DNA of 64,000 nucleotides from Aeromicrobium senzhongii. GTDB taxonomy: Bacteria > Actinomycetota > Actinomycetes > Propionibacteriales > Nocardioidaceae. The position numbers and the translations under genes were made by a program. The notes below the pieces were generated by a model. That model was not told the origin of the DNA and searched no databases. It saw only the letters and a program-made list of their open reading frames with translations. The stretch lies in assembly GCF_014334735.1 (NCBI RefSeq), contig NZ_CP060587.1, positions 992,001-1,056,000 on the forward strand, read 5' to 3'. Positions 9,766 to 17,337 of this stretch are shown piece by piece (the first letter of the stretch is position 1; every line of letters starts with the position of its first letter).

Positions 9766-11227
9766 GACCCGATGGACGACCGCGACCGGCAGCGACGTGG
9801 TCGCACGCTTCTGCCCGTCCCCGACGGGCAACCCGCACGTGGGCATGGCGCGCACGGCGTTGTTCAGTTGGGCGTTCGCCCGCCACAACGGCGGCCGGTT
9901 CGTGTTCCGCATCGAGGACACCGACGCCAGCCGTGACTCGCAGGAGTCGTACGACCTGCTGCTCGACGTCATGCGGTGGCTGGGCCTGGACTGGGACGAG
10001 GGCGTCGAGGTCGGCGGCCCCAACGGCCCGTACCGCCAGAGCCAGCGCATGGACGTCTACGCCGACGTCGCGCAGCGCCTCATGGACGCCGGGTTCGCCT
10101 ACAAGGCCTACGACACCGCCGAGGAGCTGGAGGAGCGCCGCAACGCCGCCCGCGCCGCCGGTCGTCCGAGTGGGTACGACGGGCTGCACCGCGACCTCAC
10201 ACCCGAGCAGCAGGCCGCCTTCGAGGCCGAGGGCCGCCAGCCGGTCATCCGGTTCAAGATGCCGCAGCGCGACTGGACCTTCGACGACCTCGTGCGTGGC
10301 GAGATCACGTTCGGCGCCGAGAACGTCCAGGACTTCGTGATCGTCCGGGCCAACGGTCAGCCGCTCTACACGCTGACCAACCCCGTCGACGACGCGCTCA
10401 TGGGCATCACCCACGTGCTGCGCGGGGAGGACATCCTGTCGTCCACGCCGCGTCAGATGGCGCTGTACGAGGCGTTCGCCGAGATCGGCGTGGGCAGTGG
10501 GTTCACGCCGCGGTTCGGCCACCTGCCGTACGTCATGGGCTCGGGCAACAAGAAGCTGTCCAAGCGCGACCCCGAGTCGAACCTGCTGGGCTACCGCGAC
10601 CAGGGCTTCCTGCCCGAGGGCCTGCTGAACTACCTGGCGCTGCTGGGCTGGTCGATCGCCGAGGACCGCGACATCTTCTCGCTCGACGAGATGGTGGCCG
10701 CCTTCGAGATCGAGCGGGTCAACCCGAACCCCGCGCGCTTCGACCTCAAGAAGTGCGAGGCGATCAACGGCGACCACGTGCGCATGCTGTCGCCGGAGGT
10801 CTTCGTGCAGCGGTTGTTGCCGTACCTGCCCCAGGGCGTTGACGTCGACCTCGTCACCGCGGCGGCGCCGCTGGTCCAGGAGCGCAGCAACCTGCTGACC
10901 GAGGCCGCCGACATGCTCGCCTTCCTGTTCGCCGGCGACGACTTCACGGTCGATCCCGACGACGCGGCGAAGCAGCTCAACGAGGACGGTCTCGAGGTCG
11001 CCAAGGCGGCGCGTGAGGCGCTCGCGGGTGTGGGGGAGTGGACCACCGAGTCGATCGAGGCGGCGCTGCGGCAGGCGCTCATCGAGGAGCGCGGGCTGAA
11101 GCCGCGCCTGGCCTTCGGTCCGGTGCGCGTCGCGGTGACGGGCAAGCGCATCTCGCCGCCGCTGTTCGAGTCCATGGAATTGCTGGGACGCGAGGCTTCT
11201 CTGGCGCGTCTCGACGCGGTCCTGTGA
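9758..11227 (+). CDS. gltX: Glutamyl-tRNA synthetase
   Basis: Class I aminoacyl-tRNA synthetase charging tRNA-Glu with glutamate. The 489-residue protein carries the HIGH-type motif as [11 protein letters not shown] (about 22-32) and the KMSKS-type motif as KKLSKR at 265-270; the C-terminal half is the helical anticodon-binding cage. In bacteria without GlnRS a GltX also mischarges tRNA-Gln for the GatCAB transamidation route. It overlaps the FAH gene by 8 nt and is followed at once by tRNA-Gln and tRNA-Glu, its own substrates. Confidence 0.96.
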   Translation: MTETRWTTATGSDVVARFCPSPTGNPHVGMARTALFSWAFARHNGGRFVFRIEDTDASRDSQESYDLLLDVMRWLGLDWDEGVEVGGPNGPYRQSQRMDVYADVAQRLMDAGFAYKAYDTAEELEERRNAARAAGRPSGYDGLHRDLTPEQQAAFEAEGRQPVIRFKMPQRDWTFDDLVRGEITFGAENVQDFVIVRANGQPLYTLTNPVDDALMGITHVLRGEDILSSTPRQMALYEAFAEIGVGSGFTPRFGHLPYVMGSGNKKLSKRDPESNLLGYRDQGFLPEGLLNYLALLGWSIAEDRDIFSLDEMVAAFEIERVNPNPARFDLKKCEAINGDHVRMLSPEVFVQRLLPYLPQGVDVDLVTAAAPLVQERSNLLTEAADMLAFLFAGDDFTVDPDDAAKQLNEDGLEVAKAAREALAGVGEWTTESIEAALRQALIEERGLKPRLAFGPVRVAVTGKRISPPLFESMELLGREASLARLDAVL

Positions 11228-11232
11228 CCGAT

Positions 11233-11257
11233 GCGCGGGCCCGGTTTGGGCCCGCGC
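11233..11257 (+). terminator. gltX terminator
   Basis: A perfect 10-bp stem, GCGCGGGCCC with GGGCCCGCGC, and loop GGTTT begin 5 nt after the gltX stop. There is no T-run, and the right arm overlaps the likely -35 of the tRNA promoter. Confidence 0.65.
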
Positions 11258-11275
11258 GAGGGTGTCCGGTAAAGT
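11246..11275 (+). promoter_or_regulatory. Probable promoter of the tRNA-Gln/tRNA-Glu unit
   Basis: TTGGGC (11246-11251) and TAAAGT (11270-11275), 18 bp apart, precede tRNA-Gln by about 50 nt. Confidence 0.45.
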
Positions 11276-11324
11276 GATCTCTTGGTTCGGAGAGGTACCG
11301 AGAGGCACTGATCCGATACCCCCA

Positions 11325-11396
11325 TGGGGTATGGTGTAATTGGCAACACAGCGGTTTCTGGTACCGCCATTCTAGGTTCGAGTCCTAGTACCCCAG
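11325..11396 (+). tRNA. tRNA-Gln (anticodon CTG)
   Basis: Acceptor TGGGGTA pairs with TACCCCA and the discriminator is G. The anticodon loop TTCTGGT is closed by GCGGT/ACCGC, and the T-arm is CTAGG-TTCGAGT-CCTAG. The CCA end is not encoded. It reads CAG codons. Confidence 0.96.
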
Positions 11397-11438
11397 CGAG
11401 AACGCTCGCAGAGCAATCTGATAGCGTTACTCACTGCT

Positions 11439-11514
11439 GGCCCCGTTGTGTAGCGGCCTAGCACGTCGCCCTCTCAAGGCGGTAGCGCGGGTTCGAATCC
11501 CGTCGGGGCTACCA
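11439..11514 (+). tRNA. tRNA-Glu (anticodon CTC), 3' end also an integration site
   Basis: Acceptor GGCCCCG pairs with CGGGGCT (G1-U72 wobble as in other actinobacterial tRNA-Glu). The anticodon loop is CTCTCAA, the T-arm GCGGG-TTCGAAT-CCCGT-like, and CCA is encoded at 11512-11514. From the anticodon loop onward the gene is identical to a second copy at 12819-12864, so its 3' half was probably supplied by an integrated element. Confidence 0.96.
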
Positions 11515-11516
11515 GC
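11471..11516 (+). repeat. Left attachment repeat (attL) in tRNA-Glu
   Basis: 46 bp, from the anticodon loop through the encoded CCA, are repeated without mismatch and in the same orientation at 12819-12864. This is the classical product of tyrosine-recombinase integration into a tRNA 3' end. Confidence 0.85.
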
Positions 11517-11519
11517 ATG

Positions 11520-11562
11520 AACGGCCCGTGATTCCAAGGTTTAATCGGAATCACGGGCCGTT
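11520..11562 (+). terminator. Terminator after tRNA-Glu, supplied by the element
   Basis: A 16-bp perfect stem (11520-11535 with 11547-11562) with an 11-nt loop is followed by TTCTC. It lies inside the element, four nucleotides after attL. Confidence 0.85.
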
Positions 11563-11580
11563 TCTCATTCCCCCGCCAAG

Positions 11581-11605
11581 GCGCTGGGGCCACACTGGGG
11601 CCACA
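11581..11605 (+). repeat. Arm-type double repeat, left end of the element
   Basis: Two tandem units of the form TGGGGCCACAC follow GCGC. The 25-bp block recurs at 12686-12710 with one mismatch. Paired short direct repeats flanking a tRNA core are typical of integrase arm-binding sites; the role is inferred. Confidence 0.55.
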
Positions 11606-11702
11606 TCCCGCGGATCTACTGGCACGTGGAGTGGGAGAACTTCCAGCTACCGCTGCACCAAGCCCCTAGGCTGACGCCAGAGATCCGGGAAGGTACTGAC
11701 GC

Positions 11703-12226
11703 GTGGGAACTATCGAAGAGGTGCTCGCAGGGCTCAATGGGAAGTTCTGGACGTACGCGGACTCACGGTCGTTCCTGCCAGAGCCTGAGTACGGCCACCT
11801 TCGGCGTGAAGGGGGCTGGTGCCGGGTCGACTTGCTCGATGAGTCTCCTACCTCGTCCTTAGACCCAATCGAAGTCCCGGAGGCGCTGTTCGTCCAGACC
11901 TCCGATGGCTTGCTGCTCCTTCAGGAGTTGGCGTTCGCCTGGCAGTCGAGGAATACCAAAGCCTCGCGATGGGGCGATCATGGATGTCGTTCGCTGACTG
12001 GTCTATGTACTGGACACTCGCCGATCCGGACCTGATCACTGACCAGAGTTCAAAAAAGCGGTGGTGCTTCCGTGGGCCGATCTACTTCAAGAGCGTTGAC
12101 GAGGAGATCAAGCAGTACTCGTACGTGATCACAGGACGCACGTCTCGGCGTATCATCACTGCGTTCCACGGCTTCTCGAAAGCTAACAACTGCAAGGGCT
12201 CACGCGCATACACAGGAGGGCGCTGA
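11703..12226 (+). pseudogene. Frameshifted cargo gene of the tRNA-Glu element (unknown function)
   Basis: A GTG at 11703, preceded by GGGAAGG, opens a frame that reads to LLLLQELAFAW and then continues into unlike sequence up to 12035. From 11942 the +2 frame reads AVEEYQSLAMGRSWMSFADW and runs to a TGA at 12224-12226. Restoring one G in the run at 11941-11942 (TGGCA to TGGGCA) fuses both parts into a protein of about 174 residues. I do not recognise the family. The stop overlaps the ATG of the next gene (TGATG), which supports the fused frame as the ancestral gene. A sequencing error is the alternative. Confidence 0.6.
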
Positions 12227-12627
12227 TGGCGGCTGAAAGCAAGGACTCAGATTCCGGCTTCTCCGTCGACGACGTGCTCGACGTGCTCGGTGGCGTCGCC
12301 GAGTGGTCGGACGACGGCTCCACCGTGGTCGTACGAGACTCGTCGTGGGACGGCCGAACCTTCGAGGTGCGCCTTCCGGGCGCGGTAACCTACCTCGCGA
12401 GCTTCGCTTCCGGGCCGCTCGATGCGCGTCCGGAAGCGAAAAGTGATGCGATCTCCTACTTCGACCTCGACATCCTGGAGTTCGCCGGAACCACTCGCAG
12501 GGACGGTGACCCGATCATCATCGATGAGTCCGGTCCGCGGTTGACCATCAACGTCCCCAACGTGTACCCGCCCGGGGTGTTGGAGGGCACGGCTGAGATC
12601 TTCGCGATCGATCCGAGTCAGGACTAG
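12226..12627 (+). CDS. Small acidic protein of the tRNA-Glu element
   Basis: 133 residues, acidic (many Asp/Glu), with no signal peptide or membrane segment and no family I recognise. The start ATG is coupled to the stop of the frameshifted upstream gene, with AGGAGG seven nucleotides before it. The pairing of a small acidic protein with an upstream partner resembles toxin/immunity or antitoxin gene pairs, but nothing in the sequence proves such a role. Confidence 0.6.
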   Translation: MAAESKDSDSGFSVDDVLDVLGGVAEWSDDGSTVVVRDSSWDGRTFEVRLPGAVTYLASFASGPLDARPEAKSDAISYFDLDILEFAGTTRRDGDPIIIDESGPRLTINVPNVYPPGVLEGTAEIFAIDPSQD

Positions 12628-12685
12628 CCTCTACCGTGAGCTGCCGAGGGTTCCGTTTCGAGCCGCTGAAGCTGAGCGTCGAAAC

Positions 12686-12710
12686 GCGCTGGGGCCACAC
12701 TAGGGCCACA
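12686..12710 (+). repeat. Arm-type double repeat, right end of the element
   Basis: Matches 11581-11605 at 24 of 25 positions in the same orientation. It lies 108 nt inside the right attachment repeat; the left copy lies 64 nt inside the left one. The remainder of 12628-12818 is AT-richer and shows no convincing gene. Confidence 0.55.
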
Positions 12711-12818
12711 CGTGGCCACGAAATCACTCGATTCAGTCATCGACGTCCGACGTGCGAATGTGCGACTGACCTGCGCAAACGTCACTTTTCAATGACCTTC
12801 GTACGCGTCTTGAACGAA

Positions 12819-12864
12819 CTCTCAAGGCGGTAGCGCGGGTTCGAATCCCGTCGGGGCTACCAGC
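12819..12864 (+). repeat. Right attachment repeat (attR), displaced tRNA-Glu 3' half
   Basis: A second copy of the last 46 bp of tRNA-Glu including CCA, with no 5' half. It is followed by a strong terminator that probably served the tRNA before insertion. Confidence 0.85.
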
Positions 12865-12866
12865 GA

Positions 12867-12898
12867 AAAGGCCCCCGATCCTCGGATCGGGGGCCTTT
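12867..12898 (+). terminator. Ancestral terminator of tRNA-Glu
   Basis: A 15-bp perfect stem (12867-12881 with 12884-12898) ends in TTTCTCTTT. It now follows attR and also faces the 3' end of the MarR gene. Confidence 0.85.
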
Positions 12899-12969
12899 CT
12901 CTTTGCCGGCGTTCAGGTGAGACGGGGAGTTCCGGAGCGCCCGGTGACCTCGGGACTCCCCGATGAGGC

Positions 12970-13497
12970 TCAGCAGTCGGCGATCTCGCGGCAGCTCTCG
13001 CTGTCGGGGTCCAACGCCGCGGCCGTGATGGCACGCGCGGCATCGGCCAGGGCCGCCAACTGCTCGTCGGAGAGCGTGTCGATCACGAGCCGGCGCACCT
13101 CGCGCACGTGCCCCGGTGCGATGGTCTCGACCTGGGTCATGCCGTCGTCCGTCAGTCGGGCGCGCATGCGGCGGCCACCGGGCTCCGTGCCAGGGAAGCG
13201 CTCGACCCAGCCGTTGCGCTCGAGTCGGGTGAGCGCGTGGGAGAGGCGCGACAGGGAGCAGCGGGCGCGGGTGGCCAGATCGGACAGTCCCAGCTCATGG
13301 TCGCGCGATTCCGACAGGGCGGTCATCACCTGGTACTCGTACGAGTTCAGCCCGGCGTCGCGCTTGAGCTGCGCATCCAGGGCCGGCGGCAGGATCGCGA
13401 GCAGGTCGATCAAGGCCCGCCAGTGGTCCTGCTGCTCGTCCGACAGCCACGGGACGTCGTCCGCGGCGGCTGTGGTGGGGGCGATTTCAGTGGACAC
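12970..13497 (-). CDS. MarR-family transcriptional regulator
   Basis: 175 residues with a central winged-helix domain: helix-rich N-terminus, recognition region LSDLATRARCSLSRLSHALTR-like at about residues 70-95, and beta-wing GGRRMRARLT. I choose GTG 13497 over the longer frame from 13539 because the extension runs into the operator region. It is divergent from an azoreductase operon and shares two inverted TTGAA-N2-TTCAA boxes with it, so it is very likely the operon's repressor. MarR proteins of this kind sense phenolic, quinone or oxidative signals; the inducer is unknown. Confidence 0.85.
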   Translation of the reverse strand: MSTEIAPTTAAADDVPWLSDEQQDHWRALIDLLAILPPALDAQLKRDAGLNSYEYQVMTALSESRDHELGLSDLATRARCSLSRLSHALTRLERNGWVERFPGTEPGGRRMRARLTDDGMTQVETIAPGHVREVRRLVIDTLSDEQLAALADAARAITAAALDPDSESCREIADC

Positions 13498-13517
13498 GTC
13501 TCCGATGGTACCCCGGG

Positions 13518-13562
13518 TTGAATGTTCAAGCCAGAGCACGTAGGCTCCACTTGAACATTCAA
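13518..13562 (+). promoter_or_regulatory. MarR-type double operator over the azoreductase promoter
   Basis: TTGAATGTTCAA (13518-13529) and its reverse complement TTGAACATTCAA (13551-13562) are 33 bp apart. The first contains the -35 hexamer TTGAAT, 17 bp from the -10 TAGGCT (13541-13546); the second covers the expected transcription start. A repressor bound at both sites would block the promoter. Confidence 0.75.
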
Positions 13563-13580
13563 ATCAATGAGGAGAACCCC

Positions 13581-14222
13581 ATGACCCTGCTCCGTGTCGA
13601 CGCCAGCATCCAGGGCGAGATGTCCGCCAGCAGCGCGCTGGCCGATCTCGTCGTCGACGAGTTCGTCGCCAGCCACCCGGGGGTGCCGGTCGTGCGGCGT
13701 CATCTGGGCCAGCACCCGCTGCCCGCCGACGTCTGGGCCACGGCTCACGCCGCCGGGTTCACGCCCGAGGACGAGCGAAGCGAGCACCAGCGGGAGGCTC
13801 TCGCGATCGCCGAGGAGGTCGCGGGGGAGCTACGCGAGGCCCAGGCCGTCGTGCTGGCGCTGCCGCTGTACAACTTCGGCATCTCCCAGCACGCGAAGAC
13901 CTGGATCGACGTCGCGCTCGCCGGTGGACCGCAGGGCACGCGACTGCTCGAGGGCAAGCCCACCGTCCTGGTCACCACCCGAGGCGGCGCCTACGGCCCC
14001 GGCACCCCGCGCGAGGGCTGGGACCACAACACCGACTTCCTGCGGCGGATCCTCGTCGACATCTGGGGAGCGGACCTGACCGTGATCGAGCGCGAGTTCA
14101 CCCTCGTCGGTGTCAACCCGGCTCTCGACGAGTTCACCGAGACCGCGACCCAGATGCGCAAGACCGCAGAAGAGGCGGCGGTCGAGGCCGGCGCAGCTCT
14201 CGCCGCCCGCCGCGCGGCCTGA
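13581..14222 (+). CDS. azoR: FMN-dependent NADH:quinone oxidoreductase/azoreductase
   Basis: 213 residues of the flavodoxin-like AzoR family. The phosphate-binding Ser-rich loop appears near 10-20 (IQGEMSASSAL), the flavin motif as LPLYNFGISQHAK, and the TTRGGAYGPG segment lines the isoalloxazine. These enzymes perform two-electron reduction of quinones and azo compounds and protect against electrophile stress. The ATG follows GAGGAG by seven nucleotides. It heads an operon with two luciferase-like flavoenzyme genes, the next starting 17 nt downstream, under the divergent MarR protein. Confidence 0.85.
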   Translation: MTLLRVDASIQGEMSASSALADLVVDEFVASHPGVPVVRRHLGQHPLPADVWATAHAAGFTPEDERSEHQREALAIAEEVAGELREAQAVVLALPLYNFGISQHAKTWIDVALAGGPQGTRLLEGKPTVLVTTRGGAYGPGTPREGWDHNTDFLRRILVDIWGADLTVIEREFTLVGVNPALDEFTETATQMRKTAEEAAVEAGAALAARRAA

Positions 14223-14239
14223 CCGAACGGAGATCCGAC

Positions 14240-16414
14240 ATGGTGCACGAACACGCGATCCGCCTCGGCGTCGAGCTCGACGGCCGCGGCGACCCCGCGG
14301 CCGCCGTCGAGCAGGCGGTCGCGGCCGAGCGACTGGGCTACGACCTGGTCGTCGTCGCGGACGGCGGGGCGGGGTTCGCCGATGCGTGGACCATGGCGAC
14401 GTGGATCGCCGCCCGCACCGAGCGCATCGCGCTGGTGCCGGTGACCGATGACGCCACCCGGCCAGCCACCGTGCTGGCGAGGGCGACCGCCGGTCTGGAC
14501 CTCCTGTCGGGCGGGCGGGTGACGCTCGGCCTGTCCGGCGACGACCCTGAGGCGGTGGCCGACGCGGTCGCCGTCGCGCGCCGGATGTGGGACCCGTCCG
14601 CCCCGGCGGTGCATCGCGAGGGCCGCCATCGCGTCGCCGAAGCGGAGCCCGGGCCCGCACCGGCGCACGAGGTCCCGGTCTGGGTGTCCGGTGACGATGC
14701 CGGTCTGCTCGACGTCGCCGGACGCGTGGCCGACGGCTGGATCGGGCACCTCGGCATGGAGGTCGATCCGCTCCTGGCTCGTCTCGATGCCCTGCATCGG
14801 CACGCGACCGACGCGGGTCGGGACCTCCGCGAGCTCCGGCGCGTCGTCACGGCGTTCGACCGGGAGACACTCACCGCCGAGCAGTGGGTCGAGAGGTTGC
14901 GGCCGCTCGCCGAACACGGCGTCACGACGTTCGTCCTGCGCGTGGGGGAGTGGGCGCCCGTCGAGCGGCTCGAGTGGTTCGCTGACGAGGTCGTGCCGGC
15001 TCTGGAGGAGTCGGCTCGCCGAGCGGTCGCCGCGGGGCTCGTGGCAGCGCGACCGCTGCGTCGCGCCACGGTGCGCGCCCATCGGCGTCCCGGCATCGAC
15101 TACGACGGTCTGCCGGAGTCCTTGGCCGCCGGAGCCGTTGAACCCGGCGATCTCCGCTACTCGGGCGTCCGCTCGACCTACCTGCGCGGTGGTCGGCCGG
15201 GACTCGTGCTGCGTCCGCGCTCCGTCGCCGAGGTCGTCGACGCCGTGGCCTTCGCGCGGCGCCACCGCGACGTCCCGCTGGGCGTCCGCAGCGGCGGCCA
15301 CGGGATCAGCGGCCGCTCGACCAACGACGGCGGCCTGGTGATCGACGTCGGCGCCCTGAACCAGATCGAGGTCCTCGACGCCTCCCGTCGGCTCGTCCGC
15401 ATCGGACCCGGGGCCAGGTGGAAGCAGGTCGCGCGAGCGCTGCAGCCCCACGGCTGGGCGCTCAGCTCCGGCGACTACGGCGGGGTCGGCGTGGGCGGAC
15501 TGGCCACCGCCGGCGGCATCGGGTTCCTCGGGCGCAAGCACGGCCTGACGATCGACCATCTGCGCGCCGTCGAGATGGTGCTCGCCGACGGCTCCGTCGT
15601 GCGCGCCACCGAGCAGGAGAACGCGGAGCTGTTCTGGGCCGCCCGCGGCGCCGGGGCGAACTTCGGGATCGCCACGGCTTTCGAGTTCGTCGTCGACGAG
15701 GTCCCCGCGGTGGGATGGGCCCAGCTCGGATTCGAGGTGGCGGACCCGGCCGCGTTCCTGGCCGACTTCGGCCGCGTCACGAAGGCGGCGCCTCGCGAGA
15801 CGACACCGTTCGTGGTGTTCGGCAGATCCGGGATCGCCCACGTGATGGCGATGGTCGACTCCGGTGATCCGGACGTGATCGTGTCGCAGCTGCAGCCGTT
15901 CGCGCAGATCGCGCCGATGGTCCAGCAGCAGGTCGTGATCGCCCCCTACGCCGACGTGATGGACATGTACCCCGACACGCCGCACCAGGCCGCGGGAGAG
16001 CCGATCGCGCGGTCGGGACTGGTCGACGACCTGACGCCCGAGGTGGCTGCCGCCAGCGCGCGGCTGATGAACAGCGGCGCCGTCTACTTCTTCCAGATCC
16101 GCAGCATGGGCGCCGCGGTGTCCGACGTCGCGCCGGATGCGACGGCCTTCGCCCATCGGGGAGCTCGCTTCCAGATCACCGCGATGGGTGCCGACGACGC
16201 GTCCCTGGACCGCGCCTGGGAGCAACTGGCGCCGTACCTGAACGGGACCTATCTCAGCTTCGACACCCGCGTCGGCCCCGATCGGGTCGCAGACGCCTTC
16301 CCGCCCGCGACCCTCGCTCGCCTGCGATCGTTGAAGCGCGAGCTCGACCCCTCCAACCTGTTCCGCGACAACTTCAACGTCGCGACACCCCTCACCGCCG
16401 GGAGCGCCTCATGA
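14240..16414 (+). CDS. Fusion of a luciferase-like monooxygenase domain with a berberine-bridge-type FAD oxidoreductase
   Basis: 724 residues in two parts. Residues about 5-270 form a compact luciferase-like (LLM) domain, with the ARTERIALVPVT and LSGGRVTLGL motifs. Residues about 290-720 form an FAD-binding type-4 domain plus a C-terminal BBE segment (NLFRDNFNV). H354 in RSGGHGISG matches the His that carries covalent 8-alpha-FAD in berberine-bridge enzymes; the second anchoring Cys is absent (GVGVGGLAT), so attachment would be monocovalent. The LLM part is shorter than its 308-residue neighbour and may have lost activity. It overlaps the next LLM gene by 4 nt. Likely role: oxidation of an aromatic or polyketide-like xenobiotic; substrate unknown. 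Confidence 0.85.
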   Translation: MVHEHAIRLGVELDGRGDPAAAVEQAVAAERLGYDLVVVADGGAGFADAWTMATWIAARTERIALVPVTDDATRPATVLARATAGLDLLSGGRVTLGLSGDDPEAVADAVAVARRMWDPSAPAVHREGRHRVAEAEPGPAPAHEVPVWVSGDDAGLLDVAGRVADGWIGHLGMEVDPLLARLDALHRHATDAGRDLRELRRVVTAFDRETLTAEQWVERLRPLAEHGVTTFVLRVGEWAPVERLEWFADEVVPALEESARRAVAAGLVAARPLRRATVRAHRRPGIDYDGLPESLAAGAVEPGDLRYSGVRSTYLRGGRPGLVLRPRSVAEVVDAVAFARRHRDVPLGVRSGGHGISGRSTNDGGLVIDVGALNQIEVLDASRRLVRIGPGARWKQVARALQPHGWALSSGDYGGVGVGGLATAGGIGFLGRKHGLTIDHLRAVEMVLADGSVVRATEQENAELFWAARGAGANFGIATAFEFVVDEVPAVGWAQLGFEVADPAAFLADFGRVTKAAPRETTPFVVFGRSGIAHVMAMVDSGDPDVIVSQLQPFAQIAPMVQQQVVIAPYADVMDMYPDTPHQAAGEPIARSGLVDDLTPEVAAASARLMNSGAVYFFQIRSMGAAVSDVAPDATAFAHRGARFQITAMGADDASLDRAWEQLAPYLNGTYLSFDTRVGPDRVADAFPPATLARLRSLKRELDPSNLFRDNFNVATPLTAGSAS

Positions 16415-17337
16415 CCGACTATGGACACGACCTGTTGTTCGGCACGTTCGTCACGCCGACCAACCACCCGCCGCACCAGGCCGTCGAGCAGGCGGTGGTG
16501 GCCGAGCGCGCCGGACTGGACCTGGTGACCTTCCAGGACCATCCCTACGTGGCGCGGTTCCACGACACGTGGACGCTGATCGCCTACGCCGCCGCCCGCA
16601 CCGAGCGGATCCACCTGACGGCGAACGTCACGAACCTGCCGCTGCGTCCTCCCGCCGTCCTGGCCCGCAGCGTCGCGACGGCAGACCTGCTGTCCGGCGG
16701 GCGCATCGAGCTCGGCCTGGGCGCCGGTGGCTTCTGGGACCCGATCGAGGCGATGGGCGGACCGCGGCGCACGCCCGGCGAGTCGATCGTCGCGCTGGGC
16801 GAGGCCATCGACATCATCCGGGGCATCTGGGACACCGAGACGCGCGGGGGACTGAGCTACGAGGGGCAGCACTACGTCCTCGCGGGCGCGAAACGCGGCC
16901 CGGCACCCGCGCACCAGCCCGGCATCTGGGTCGGCGCGTACAAGCCTCGGATCCTGCGCCTGACCGGCCGGCTCGCCGACGGGTGGTTGCCGTCGCTGCA
17001 GTACCTGCCCGGTGGTGTCGCCGACCTCGCCGAGATGAACGAGCGCATCGACGGCGCGGCCGAGAGCGCCGGTCGGAGCCCGCGCGACGTCCGGCGGATG
17101 CTCAACATCGTGGGCCGGTTCAGCACGACCAGCAGCGGCTTCCTCGACGGCCCGCCGGAGCAGTGGGTCGAGGAGCTGGTCGACACGACGCTGACCTACG
17201 GGACGACCGGCTTCATCCTCGCGTCCGATGACACGGCCACCACCGAGCTGTTCGCCCACGAGGTGGCCCCGGCCGTCCGCGACGAGGTGCGCAGGGCGCG
17301 GGCTAGCTCGGGTCGCACGTCGCCAGCATCTCGGTGA
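16411..17337 (+). CDS. Luciferase-like (LLM class) flavin-dependent oxidoreductase
   Basis: 308 residues of the LLM TIM-barrel, using FMN or F420. Motifs include ARTERIHLTANVTNLPLRPP and LSGGRIELGLGAGGFWDPI, typical of the F420-binding-capable group. Its ATG overlaps the stop of the fusion gene, so it is the third gene of the MarR-controlled operon and may supply the full-length luciferase-like activity missing from the shortened fusion domain. The last 35 nt overlap the convergent lipoprotein gene. The cofactor choice is not proven by sequence. Confidence 0.88.
   Translation: MTDYGHDLLFGTFVTPTNHPPHQAVEQAVVAERAGLDLVTFQDHPYVARFHDTWTLIAYAAARTERIHLTANVTNLPLRPPAVLARSVATADLLSGGRIELGLGAGGFWDPIEAMGGPRRTPGESIVALGEAIDIIRGIWDTETRGGLSYEGQHYVLAGAKRGPAPAHQPGIWVGAYKPRILRLTGRLADGWLPSLQYLPGGVADLAEMNERIDGAAESAGRSPRDVRRMLNIVGRFSTTSSGFLDGPPEQWVEELVDTTLTYGTTGFILASDDTATTELFAHEVAPAVRDEVRRARASSGRTSPASR

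Larger units (their letters stand above)
11517..12864. mobile_element. Small integrase-less element or island remnant in tRNA-Glu
   Basis: The 1.35 kb between the two 46-bp att repeats contains a terminator, a pair of near-identical 25-bp repeats placed near the two ends, one frameshifted gene and one intact small gene. No integrase, excisionase or replication gene is visible. The intact tRNA is regenerated at the left end, and the displaced tRNA fragment with what looks like the original terminator (12867-12898) lies at the right end. AT-richer stretches (for example 12040-12060 and 12770-12800) contrast with the flanks. It may be a deletion remnant or a satellite that relies on an integrase supplied in trans. 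Confidence 0.75.

Noticed and set aside
11626-11862. A 78-codon frame inside the tRNA-Glu element
   Set aside because: It overlaps the better-supported gene at 11703, which has a ribosome site and a coupled downstream gene, and it lacks its own ribosome site.
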